Below are positions 1-6,776 of a stretch of 11,976 bases of DNA, in pieces. Made by a program: the position numbers and the translations under genes. Each line of letters starts with the position of its first letter. Position 1 is the stretch's first letter. The notes beneath the pieces were generated by a model. That model ran no database searches. It was not told the DNA's origin and saw only the letters and a program-made list of their open reading frames with translations. The DNA is from Rhizobium sp. Q54 (GTDB lineage Bacteria; Pseudomonadota; Alphaproteobacteria; Rickettsiales; UBA1997): positions 1 through 11,976 of the forward strand of contig CAMBFP010000025.1 of NCBI GenBank assembly GCA_945865745.1. The letters are read 5' to 3'.

Positions 1-421
1 ATTTAGACAAATCTATATCTTGAACATGATAAGCCAAATTAAACACCACTCTTAATAAATTAAGATCAATTTTTGTATCTTCTTTCTCATCTCTAATAAT
101 TCTGCCAATACTTGTACTCAGCAACTTCCGAGTAGGATCTTCCTTCTTAGGACTACTTACAACTGAAGAGCTTTCCAATGATTCATCTGAATCAGTCTCT
201 TCTCTTATATCAAAAAGTTTTGCCAAAGTATCATCTTTTATCTCTAATATAAGATCTAATTTTTGTCTAAGGTCTTCTTGAGACATCTTAGATAGGTATC
301 CAAGCAGATGGGTATGAAGATTCATCTTTTCTTTGGCAAGCTTGCGGAATTTAGTTAGTGAAACAGCCTTTGCGGTGATTTGTCTAAAATCTTGAAAAAA
401 TTGATCTTGCGTCTTGCTCAT
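1..421 (-). CDS. Unrecognised helical protein, N-terminal 140 residues (runs off the left edge)
   Basis: An open frame starts at ATG (419-421) and runs without a stop to base 1, so the 3' end lies outside the window. I do not recognise the family. The visible part is strongly charged and predicted helical: about 70 residues of amphipathic helix (MSKTQDQFFQDFRQ... to ...DDTLAKLFDI), then an acidic, Ser-rich linker around residues 73-95 (DSDESLESSSVVSSPKKED), then a second helical segment (LLSTSIGRIIRDEKED, DLNLLRVVFNLAYH). There is no signal peptide or membrane segment, so a cytosolic or exported soluble protein is likely. The leader is A-rich (AAATAAACAAACAAAA) with no Shine-Dalgarno site. 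It lies 177 bases downstream of the FolC-fusion gene on the same strand, so co-transcription is possible. The helical style and the DLNLLRVVF/LAYHVQDIDL stretch could belong to an ankyrin-type repeat, but this is weak. Confidence 0.6.
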   Translation of the reverse strand, partial: MSKTQDQFFQDFRQITAKAVSLTKFRKLAKEKMNLHTHLLGYLSKMSQEDLRQKLDLILEIKDDTLAKLFDIREETDSDESLESSSVVSSPKKEDPTRKLLSTSIGRIIRDEKEDTKIDLNLLRVVFNLAYHVQDIDLSK

Positions 422-598
422 TTTTGTTTGTTTATTTTTTGACCATAAATCGCTGGGTTTATCCTAATGGATGTCTAAACTTTAAGCCTAAAGTGAAAAA
501 CATCTTCATCCTGCACGACAATTTCTTTCCTTCTAGTCTTAATTTCTTCGCGCTCTTTATACCTTTTTCACCATTTTTACACAAGTTGGGTAATGGTT

Positions 599-3364
599 TT
601 AAGAAATTAGCGACACCAAATCTTCATCTAAAAGCTTGTGTTGTTTGGCAAATTCTAGGTCTGGCAAAAAACCGGTTTGTTTCAACAATCCAAAGATGAT
701 TACATTTTTGTCACTAAAGCTATTTATACCAGTTGACGCCATTAACAACATATCAGACCTGGGGGAGTTTCTTTTTTGCAAAAAAGATAAAGATGATGAG
801 ATGTATTTCTTGCAGGTTATTTGAGATTGATTGGTGAGTAATTTTTCGTAGAGGTTTGAATTTCGTTTTTTGCTAAACGAGGAATTCACGTCGCTTTTAA
901 TAAAAATAACCTTGCGCATTAAAGTTAAGAACTCTCTTTCAATAAAAGACAAACTAAAGCTGTATGGATCACAAGAAGTTGGCATAAAAATTGCATCAAC
1001 TTTATTTTGAGGTTCTTTCAAGAAGTAATTCTTAATTCCATCGGATGTCTTTAGAGTTCCAAACCAAACCCTCTCATAACCATCAATCTTGAAATTATCG
1101 ATTTCCATAAAACGGCCAGTGTGATAAGCGTTTCGAATGCCGGTGGAAATCTTTGTTTCTTCCAAATTAAATCTTCCACTTGCCAGCAGGGCGCTTAAAG
1201 AAATTGCGGCATTGGCGATTTGGTATTCGCCAGCTAATTTTGGTTTTTGCAGTTTAAAACTTTTACCAAAACCTTGGTAGGAAAAATGATTCTCATCGAA
1301 TTCTTTTATAGTAAAGTTGTGACCAGCAAAATAAAGCGGGCAACTCTTCTCATCTGAAATTTTTCTAATCACTTTTTCCACCGCATCTTCCTGTTTTGCA
1401 GAAAAAACTGGAACGCCATTTTTAGCCAAACGTGATTTTGTTTCTGCGGCGCCTTCAATTGAGCCAAAGGTGGTGGCATGGTTATCACCAAAAATTATGG
1501 TGTTGATGATGGTGGCAATGGTGTTTTGTTCGCTGAAAATGTTAGTGACGTCGTTCTCGCCACCAGTTACAACCTCAACAATTGTCGCATCCGCCTTATT
1601 TTCAGCAAAAGCTAAAGTGATGGCCGGAATGATAAACGACCAGTTAAGATAATTATCTTCTTTGATTTGATCTTCGGTTAAGCCTTCTTCTTTATTGGTC
1701 TTGGCAATTTTTTCTTTAAAATCTTCTTTGTCTTTAATTTTGTTGAAAGCAGCTTCAGCTCTGGATAGGTAATCGTAATATTGCCAATCTAGAATTTCTT
1801 TACCTGCGATGATGCAGTTTTCGTTATCGCGCACTATTGCTGGCGAGGTTAGAACATGGGCAGAATAGCCATTTTGCTCAAGGATAGATCTTAAAAAAGC
1901 GCAGGTTGAGCCTTTGCCGTTTGAGCCAGTAACATGAATAACTGGCGGAACTTTATCTTGTGGGTTGCCAAGCTCTTTAAGAATTTCATGGATTATTACT
2001 CGATCTTTTTTTCGCCAATAGTTTCGATTTGCCGTTATTTCTTTATTTCTGTTTTTAACCCACAATGAGTAACCATAAGAATGTGAATGAAACTGAATAA
2101 TTGTTTTATCGGCGCCTGCTGCGATTAGCTTTTTGCAAAGACTGTAAAGCTTGAAATCGAAAGCTTTTAATAAGGCTTCATTGAGTTGAAGATTGCTAAT
2201 TTTGCTTCCATATTTTGTAAGCAAGGTGGCTGCACAATTCTCTTTTTTATCATTTCCAAATCCGTCAATTGATCTGAGTAGTAAATCACCAACATCACAT
2301 CCCCAATCTATGAGCTTCTCTAAAATTAATTCGTGGTAAAAATCAATAAAACGAACTGAATAAACATCCCACATCATTTGATCTTTGGCCTCTTCAGTTA
2401 TTTTGTAATCGTAAAGACGAAAGAAATAATCTATCTCATCTGCCTGTGATTTTGTTGCCTCGCGATAATAAGAATATCTTTTAACCAGCTTAACCAACGC
2501 TTCATTTATCTCTTTGTTGGAGAGCTCACCCATTGCAACCAGATGCGTAATAAGAGTCTCTCGATCTGGATTAAAAGTTATTAAATTTGATAAGGCGTAG
2601 ATTATAACTTCTTTACTTATGCGATCCCCATAAAATTTGGCAAATAACCCGCAATCAACAAGCCTCTGTTTTTCTAGCAAATTTCGAAGAATCGCGTCAT
2701 AGCAGGTAAAATCATCAGCCAACTTATCTAACTTATCTTCTGCCTTATCTTTCTTTTCATCGAAGGTTTTTAGGCAGTCGATGAAGTTTTTGTTTTGAGT
2801 GTATAGCTTACCAAAATTGATCTCATTAAATCGATCAAGACCTTCAGACAGAGCTCCTTGGGATATTTCTTGTGGATTAAGATTTGAGAATGGAGCTAGA
2901 AGCTCGAGAGAAAGATTCTGCCTTTTAAAATTATCAAACAGCTCTAAGGATTTGATTTGATTAGAAAAAAATGACAAATCATCGCTTAGCACAAATGCAT
3001 CAGCCAAAACACGAGAGTTAATTTCCTTTAACAATCTTACGTGGAAAAAGACATCGTCTAAATTTTTTGCTTCAGGCGGCTTTATGAATTCTGCCAACTC
3101 AATTTCTTGGGATATAAAATTTCGCTTCTTTTTGAAATAAGTTAGAATTTCTAAGTTCTTTTCGTGATCTGTTTTTATCGCTAAATCGCTTGGCTTAAAT
3201 TTGGTTTGATCAAAAAAATAGACCGAAATTTCATTTTTTGTTTCTTCCAAAAGAGACTTGAGAAGCATGCATTGATTTACAGTTCCAGAAAAATAAATGG
3301 CTAAACGCTTACTGGAATCAAGGCTTCGTAAGGAACTGGAAATTACTTTGTTTTGTTTTTTCAC
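599..3364 (-). CDS. Fusion protein: degenerate PP-loop domain, ankyrin-like helical repeats, FolC/Mur-ligase domain
   Basis: A 921-residue protein in three parts. Residues ~18-180 resemble a PP-loop ATP pyrophosphatase of the QueC kind: a beta strand and loop (RLAIYFSGTVNQ) where SGGxDS is expected, a second strand (ISVYFFDQ), and LLAPFSNLNPQEISQGAL matching the 'TPL..LtKaEI' segment. No QueC zinc cysteines are visible. Residues ~225-430 are an ankyrin-like solenoid, ending LCKKLIAAGADKT. Residues ~453-895 are FolC-like (dihydrofolate/folylpolyglutamate synthase, ATP-dependent glutamate ligase): P-loop HVTGSNGKGST at 477-487, LTSPAIVR at 505-512, ETKSRLAKNG with the family lysine at 641-650, AGEYQIANAA at 711-720 and GRF at 750-752. 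The DHxxxLG, AHNP and LGGRxDATN motifs are altered. The start is GTG; an in-frame TAA lies immediately before it and no clear ribosome site is visible. It sits 53 bases after the lipoprotein gene, probably in one transcript. The FolC assignment is secure, the ankyrin part is likely and the PP-loop part is tentative. Folate activity is doubtful. Confidence 0.8.
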   Translation of the reverse strand: MKKQNKVISSSLRSLDSSKRLAIYFSGTVNQCMLLKSLLEETKNEISVYFFDQTKFKPSDLAIKTDHEKNLEILTYFKKKRNFISQEIELAEFIKPPEAKNLDDVFFHVRLLKEINSRVLADAFVLSDDLSFFSNQIKSLELFDNFKRQNLSLELLAPFSNLNPQEISQGALSEGLDRFNEINFGKLYTQNKNFIDCLKTFDEKKDKAEDKLDKLADDFTCYDAILRNLLEKQRLVDCGLFAKFYGDRISKEVIIYALSNLITFNPDRETLITHLVAMGELSNKEINEALVKLVKRYSYYREATKSQADEIDYFFRLYDYKITEEAKDQMMWDVYSVRFIDFYHELILEKLIDWGCDVGDLLLRSIDGFGNDKKENCAATLLTKYGSKISNLQLNEALLKAFDFKLYSLCKKLIAAGADKTIIQFHSHSYGYSLWVKNRNKEITANRNYWRKKDRVIIHEILKELGNPQDKVPPVIHVTGSNGKGSTCAFLRSILEQNGYSAHVLTSPAIVRDNENCIIAGKEILDWQYYDYLSRAEAAFNKIKDKEDFKEKIAKTNKEEGLTEDQIKEDNYLNWSFIIPAITLAFAENKADATIVEVVTGGENDVTNIFSEQNTIATIINTIIFGDNHATTFGSIEGAAETKSRLAKNGVPVFSAKQEDAVEKVIRKISDEKSCPLYFAGHNFTIKEFDENHFSYQGFGKSFKLQKPKLAGEYQIANAAISLSALLASGRFNLEETKISTGIRNAYHTGRFMEIDNFKIDGYERVWFGTLKTSDGIKNYFLKEPQNKVDAIFMPTSCDPYSFSLSFIEREFLTLMRKVIFIKSDVNSSFSKKRNSNLYEKLLTNQSQITCKKYISSSLSFLQKRNSPRSDMLLMASTGINSFSDKNVIIFGLLKQTGFLPDLEFAKQHKLLDEDLVSLIS

Positions 3365-3417
3365 TTAGTCATGAATAAAATTTTGACTGTAAGCATCGAG
3401 GCCAAATCTTAGTCTTA

Positions 3418-3795
3418 TTAATGTTTTTCCGTAATGCTTTGTTGATAAGGCTCAGTTCCGTAATTAGTCGGTGGAACGTAATATTGATCAGCATCGTAAC
3501 CATAATAAGGCGTAGGCGGAATTTCGTAAGGGTTAGAATAATTTCTTGAACCGCCTTGTTGTGGCGGATACTGTTCGTATGGATTTTGTTGGTAAGGCTG
3601 CTGCTGATAATTAGGCTGCTGGTAAGGTTGCTGTCGCTGATCTTGACGATAATAACTTGGATTAACTTGGCGGCTTGGTGCCTGCATTGGTGCTTGAGCT
3701 GGAACTTGATCGTAACGATCGTAAACAGGAGGATTATAACCACATGAAGCGAGACAAAGAAGCAGGTATGTAGCGGCGATACGCTGTATTTTCAT
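3418..3795 (-). CDS. Small Tyr/Gln/Pro-rich lipoprotein
   Basis: A 125-residue protein with a classical lipoprotein signal: positive start (MKIQR), hydrophobic core (residues 6-16) and lipobox L15-A16-S17-C18, so cleavage and lipidation at Cys18 are predicted. The mature 108 residues are low complexity, with about 19 tyrosines and many Gln, Pro and Asn. Residues 55-80 carry an imperfect repeat of the QQPYQQ/QQNPYEQ kind. There is no charged catalytic motif and no recognisable domain. It would be anchored in a membrane, probably the outer membrane; residue 19 is Gly, so no Asp+2 inner-membrane retention signal is present. It starts at ATG, 73 bases from divergent ribD, with an A-rich leader (AAAGACAAAATTAATAA) lacking a strong ribosome site. 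The other minus-strand frame over the same bases lacks these signals and is a shadow. Function unknown; a structural or surface-coat role is possible. Confidence 0.8.
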   Translation of the reverse strand: MKIQRIAATYLLLCLASCGYNPPVYDRYDQVPAQAPMQAPSRQVNPSYYRQDQRQQPYQQPNYQQQPYQQNPYEQYPPQQGGSRNYSNPYEIPPTPYYGYDADQYYVPPTNYGTEPYQQSITEKH

Positions 3796-3868
3796 TTATT
3801 AATTTTGTCTTTAAACCGCTCAATTACATGCGGCGCGGCAACCTATTCACGAAAACCCTAGAATCAAT

Positions 3869-4858
3869 ATGACTAGAAATCCTGATCAGAAATTTATTTC
3901 TTACGCACTCAAATTGGCACAAAGAAATCTTGGCGGAACCTCACCAAATCCAGTTGTGGGTTGCGTTATTGTTCATGAGGGAAAAATAATTTCTTCTGGC
4001 ATAACTGCTCGCGGAGGCAGGCCACACGCCGAAAAAATCGCTATCGACAAAATCACCGACAAAAAAATTTTAGAAGAAGCAACTCTTTACGTAACACTTG
4101 AGCCCTGCTCTCACTTCGGTCAAACCTCACCTTGTGTTGATGAAATTATTAAAAATAAATTCAAACGAGTTGTGGTTGCCACGCAAGATCCTGATTTACG
4201 CGTCAATGGAAATGGAATTGCTAAACTGCGCGAAGCTGCGATTGACGTTACTTGCGGACCATGGGACAAAATTTTAGAAAAAGAAGCGCAAGAAATTAAT
4301 CGGGGATTTTTTACCGCCAAAAAACTAGGCAGACCCTTCGTAACTTTAAAACTCGCCACAAGTTTAGACGGCAAAATCGCTACCAAAAATTTCGACAGCA
4401 AATGGATCACCTCCGACCGAGCACGTGACTTTGCTCATTTTCTTCGCGCCAAAAATGATGCAATCTTAGTTGGCGCCAACACTGCAGCAAAAGACAATCC
4501 GCGTCTTGATTGCCGACTTCCTGGCCTCGAAGAATTTTCGCCAAGAATAATAATTTTAAGTCACAAAAATTTTAGCGGAGAGCTTGAAGATATTCTAAAA
4601 CAACTTTGCTTAGAAGGAGTAAATTCGCTCCTCGTCGAAGGCGGTCAAAATGTTGCAACACAATTTCTACAAAAAAATTTAGTCGATGAATTGGTCTGGA
4701 TTCGTAATAAAAAAATCATTGGCTCTGACGGAATTTCTGCCATTGGCGAGATAAATTTAGAAAAAATTTCTGAAGCTCTAAATAATTTTGAACGCCAAGA
4801 AATTCGTGAGATGGATGAGGATGTGATCGAAATTTTCAGAGCAAAATTTTTGTCATAA
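3869..4858 (+). CDS. ribD: Bifunctional riboflavin deaminase/reductase RibD
   Basis: Catalyses the second and third steps of riboflavin synthesis in the cytosol: deamination of 2,5-diamino-6-ribosylamino-pyrimidinone phosphate, then NADPH reduction of the ribose. The N-terminal deaminase domain (residues ~5-145) has the zinc site H53-A-E55 and PC80 ... C89 in TLEPCSHFGQTSPC, plus SPNPVVGCVIV near the start. The C-terminal reductase domain (~154-329) has RPFVTLKLATSLDGKIAT, WITSDRARDFAH, LRAKNDAILVGANT and LLVEGGQNVA. At 329 residues it is shorter than the usual ~360-370. The missing stretch lies between PRIIILSHKNFSGELED and ILKQLCLEGVNSLLVEGG, where the family normally has about 35-40 more residues. 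The start is ATG with no Shine-Dalgarno site. It is divergent from the lipoprotein gene, and no other rib gene is adjacent. No FMN riboswitch fits in the 73-base spacer. Confidence 0.95.
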   Translation: MTRNPDQKFISYALKLAQRNLGGTSPNPVVGCVIVHEGKIISSGITARGGRPHAEKIAIDKITDKKILEEATLYVTLEPCSHFGQTSPCVDEIIKNKFKRVVVATQDPDLRVNGNGIAKLREAAIDVTCGPWDKILEKEAQEINRGFFTAKKLGRPFVTLKLATSLDGKIATKNFDSKWITSDRARDFAHFLRAKNDAILVGANTAAKDNPRLDCRLPGLEEFSPRIIILSHKNFSGELEDILKQLCLEGVNSLLVEGGQNVATQFLQKNLVDELVWIRNKKIIGSDGISAIGEINLEKISEALNNFERQEIREMDEDVIEIFRAKFLS

Positions 4859-4944
4859 TTTTTAATTCATGCCACGGGGGCAGAAATTTACTTTTTTTCT
4901 GGATGCAGAGAAATCATGGTCTGGTGAGGGGTGGCCTGTCAAAA

Positions 4945-5751
4945 TTAACTCCAAGCTCCCAAAAATTCTTTGAAATGTTTTTTTTCTTCCGATCTCGCTT
5001 CCAAAAATTCGCGTAAATTTTCCTTACATTTGAAGAAGGAGTCTTTCGAGAGAGTGCCGTTGTGATGTTGGTAAACCAAGTAGAGCAAGTAAGTGTTAAT
5101 CACATCAGTTTCGCAATAATCACGAATCTCTTGCAACTTGCCGTCGTCGAACATTTGAGTGACTTGCGAACCATCAACGCCGAGTTTTCCAGGCAAGCCA
5201 AATGCAGCGCAAAGTTCGTTCATTTTAACTTTTGCGGAAGCGCCAAAATCAGAAAAAGCATCAACCAAATCACAATGCCAATCCAGGGAATAACGTTGAG
5301 AATAATTGTTCCACTTGTCGCCTTTTTTGTAGAGCCACGAAGCCTCAACTTCATTTTTCATCGCTGCATATTTTAGCACCGGAAGGTCAAAACCTTTGCC
5401 ATTAAAACTTACTAAACGGGAAAAATTTTTCTTAAGATGAGCAAAAAATCCACGCACTAAATCAGCTTCTGAGCTAAGTAAATCGCCACCAGAACGAATA
5501 TCAATTAAGCGATAAAATTCTTGTCCGCTAAAATCACGCACGATCTCTGCCTCTAAAAAACTAATTGCCGCAACTTGATGAAATGGTTGGCGCAAAAAAG
5601 AATTTTTCTGGTCGGTAAGGTCGAGATGGTATTTTACCAAACCCTCGCGCAATTCACTCAACGAACCGTCTGGCGAATCTAGTAAATTTTTTGCCGCGTT
5701 TAAGTCAGGAATTGTTTCAATATCGAAAACAAAAAGATTTTGATGTTGCAT
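4945..5751 (-). CDS. PolB-like DEDDy 3'-5' exonuclease (stand-alone)
   Basis: Matches the predicted 3'-5' exonuclease family related to the proofreading domain of family B DNA polymerases, here as a free-standing protein without a polymerase. Numbered from the ATG at 5749-5751 (268 residues), Exo I is FVFDIET with D10 and E12, Exo II is SFNGKGFDLP with D122, and Exo III is YCETD with Y212 and D216. This gives the complete DEDDy set that binds two metal ions. The HCDLVDAF segment (159-166) is also typical of the family. A likely role is trimming 3' ends in DNA repair; the substrate is not shown by the sequence. An upstream in-frame TTG would add five residues (MGPTQ, start at 5766). I prefer the ATG because the family normally begins just before the FVFDIET strand. 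It converges on ribD with 86 bases between them and diverges from the oxidoreductase gene. Confidence 0.88.
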   Translation of the reverse strand: MQHQNLFVFDIETIPDLNAAKNLLDSPDGSLSELREGLVKYHLDLTDQKNSFLRQPFHQVAAISFLEAEIVRDFSGQEFYRLIDIRSGGDLLSSEADLVRGFFAHLKKNFSRLVSFNGKGFDLPVLKYAAMKNEVEASWLYKKGDKWNNYSQRYSLDWHCDLVDAFSDFGASAKVKMNELCAAFGLPGKLGVDGSQVTQMFDDGKLQEIRDYCETDVINTYLLYLVYQHHNGTLSKDSFFKCKENLREFLEARSEEKKHFKEFLGAWS

Positions 5752-5812
5752 TTGAGTAGGGCCCAATTGGAATTAACTTCACTCTTCTGAAATTCAAAAA
5801 CACATCAAAACA

Positions 5813-6775
5813 ATGCAAGCAATTGTTCTAAATAGCTCTGGCGGCAGCTTTAAAATCGAAAAAGTCGCCGATCAAAAACCAAAAAAAGATGAAGTATTAA
5901 TTAAACAAACCGCGATCGGCGTAAATTTTTTCGACGTCTGCTTTCGTCGCGGCCAATTCAAACTCGACAAAGTTCCCGCCATTCTTGGCCTGGAAGCCTG
6001 CGGAATTATTGAATCGGTTGGCGAAGGCGTAACCGATTACAAAGTGGGAGAGCGTGTTGCCTACGCTACTGGTGGCATTGGCGCTTACACTGAAAAACGC
6101 GTAATTAATCAGCATCATCTAGTTGTTCCGCCGAAAGAATTAACTGACGTACAAGTTGCGGGCTCTTTGCTTAAAGGTTTGATGGCGCACACCTTGCTTC
6201 ATCGCGTTTACATTGCAGCACGCGTTAAAAAAGTTCTTATTCACGCTGCCGCTGGAGGGCTTGGTCACCTAATGTGCCAATGGGCGAAGCATCTAGGCCT
6301 AGAAGTATTTGGCACTGTCGGCTCAGATGAAAAAATATCTTTCGCCAAAGGAATTGGTTGCGATCACGTTATTAATTACAAAACCACAGATTTTGTTGAA
6401 CAGATTTCTAGTATTACCAATCACTCTGGCGTTGGTTTGGTTTACGATTCGGTTGGAAAAGATACTTTAGAAAAATCTTTAGAATGCTTGTTGCAGCTGG
6501 GCATGTGCGTAAGCTTCGGCGAGTCTTCTGGCCCTACAGAAAAACTTGATCTCAATCGCTTACTTCTCAACTCACTCTACATAACTCGCCCTACTCTGGC
6601 GCTTTATAAAGCTAATCGCATTGAGCTTGTTCTTGCTGCGAATGAAGTTTTTGCCGCATTAACCAAGGGAGTTTTAAAACCGAAAATTACCACTTACCCA
6701 TTCCAAGATGTGGCCAAAGCACACAAGGATTTAGAAAGTCGCAAAACAATGGGCTCACTGGTTTTAACGGTTTAA
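5813..6775 (+). CDS. qorA: NADPH:quinone oxidoreductase, QorA type
   Basis: A zinc-independent medium-chain dehydrogenase/reductase of 320 residues, closely resembling E. coli quinone oxidoreductase along its full length. The N-terminal catalytic domain has AIGVNFFDVCFRRG (34-47), LGLEACGIIESVGEGV and VGERVAYA. The nucleotide-binding fold carries HAAAGGLGHLMCQWAK (144-159), i.e. the AAAGGxG NADP loop, followed by GTVGSDEK, VINYKTTDF and VYDSVGKDT (210-218). The C-terminus SRKTMGSLVLTV matches the family end. It transfers electrons from NADPH to quinones or related enones in the cytosol. No catalytic zinc cysteines are expected in this subgroup. It starts at ATG after an A-rich leader without a Shine-Dalgarno site. 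Its stop codon lies one base from the stop codon of the oppositely directed P-type ATPase gene. The exact substrate cannot be read from sequence. Confidence 0.92.
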   Translation: MQAIVLNSSGGSFKIEKVADQKPKKDEVLIKQTAIGVNFFDVCFRRGQFKLDKVPAILGLEACGIIESVGEGVTDYKVGERVAYATGGIGAYTEKRVINQHHLVVPPKELTDVQVAGSLLKGLMAHTLLHRVYIAARVKKVLIHAAAGGLGHLMCQWAKHLGLEVFGTVGSDEKISFAKGIGCDHVINYKTTDFVEQISSITNHSGVGLVYDSVGKDTLEKSLECLLQLGMCVSFGESSGPTEKLDLNRLLLNSLYITRPTLALYKANRIELVLAANEVFAALTKGVLKPKITTYPFQDVAKAHKDLESRKTMGSLVLTV

Positions 6776-6776
6776 A

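Noticed and set aside
479..494. Inverted repeat ACTTTA-AGCC-TAAAGT
   Set aside because: Short and AT-rich, no T run on either side; expected by chance at this base composition.
570..597. Possible terminator after the FolC-fusion gene (ACCATT/AATGGT)
   Set aside because: Only 6 AT-rich base pairs with a 16-base loop, and no T run follows on the minus strand.
424..699. Plus-strand open frame of 91 codons starting at TTG
   Set aside because: It overlaps the 3' end of the FolC-fusion gene, begins three bases from the start of the gene on the other strand, has a TTG start without a ribosome site and matches no family.
3369..3743. Second minus-strand frame of 124 codons over the lipoprotein gene
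   Set aside because: It is a shadow: no domain or consistent composition, while the overlapping frame has a clear signal peptide and lipobox.
3796..3868. FMN riboswitch or paired divergent promoters upstream of ribD
   Set aside because: The 73-base spacer is too short for an FMN riboswitch, and no convincing -35/-10 pair could be read on either strand.
4881..4901. Possible terminator between ribD and the exonuclease gene (CAGAAA/TTTCTG)
   Set aside because: Weak 6-bp stem with a 9-base loop and no following T run.
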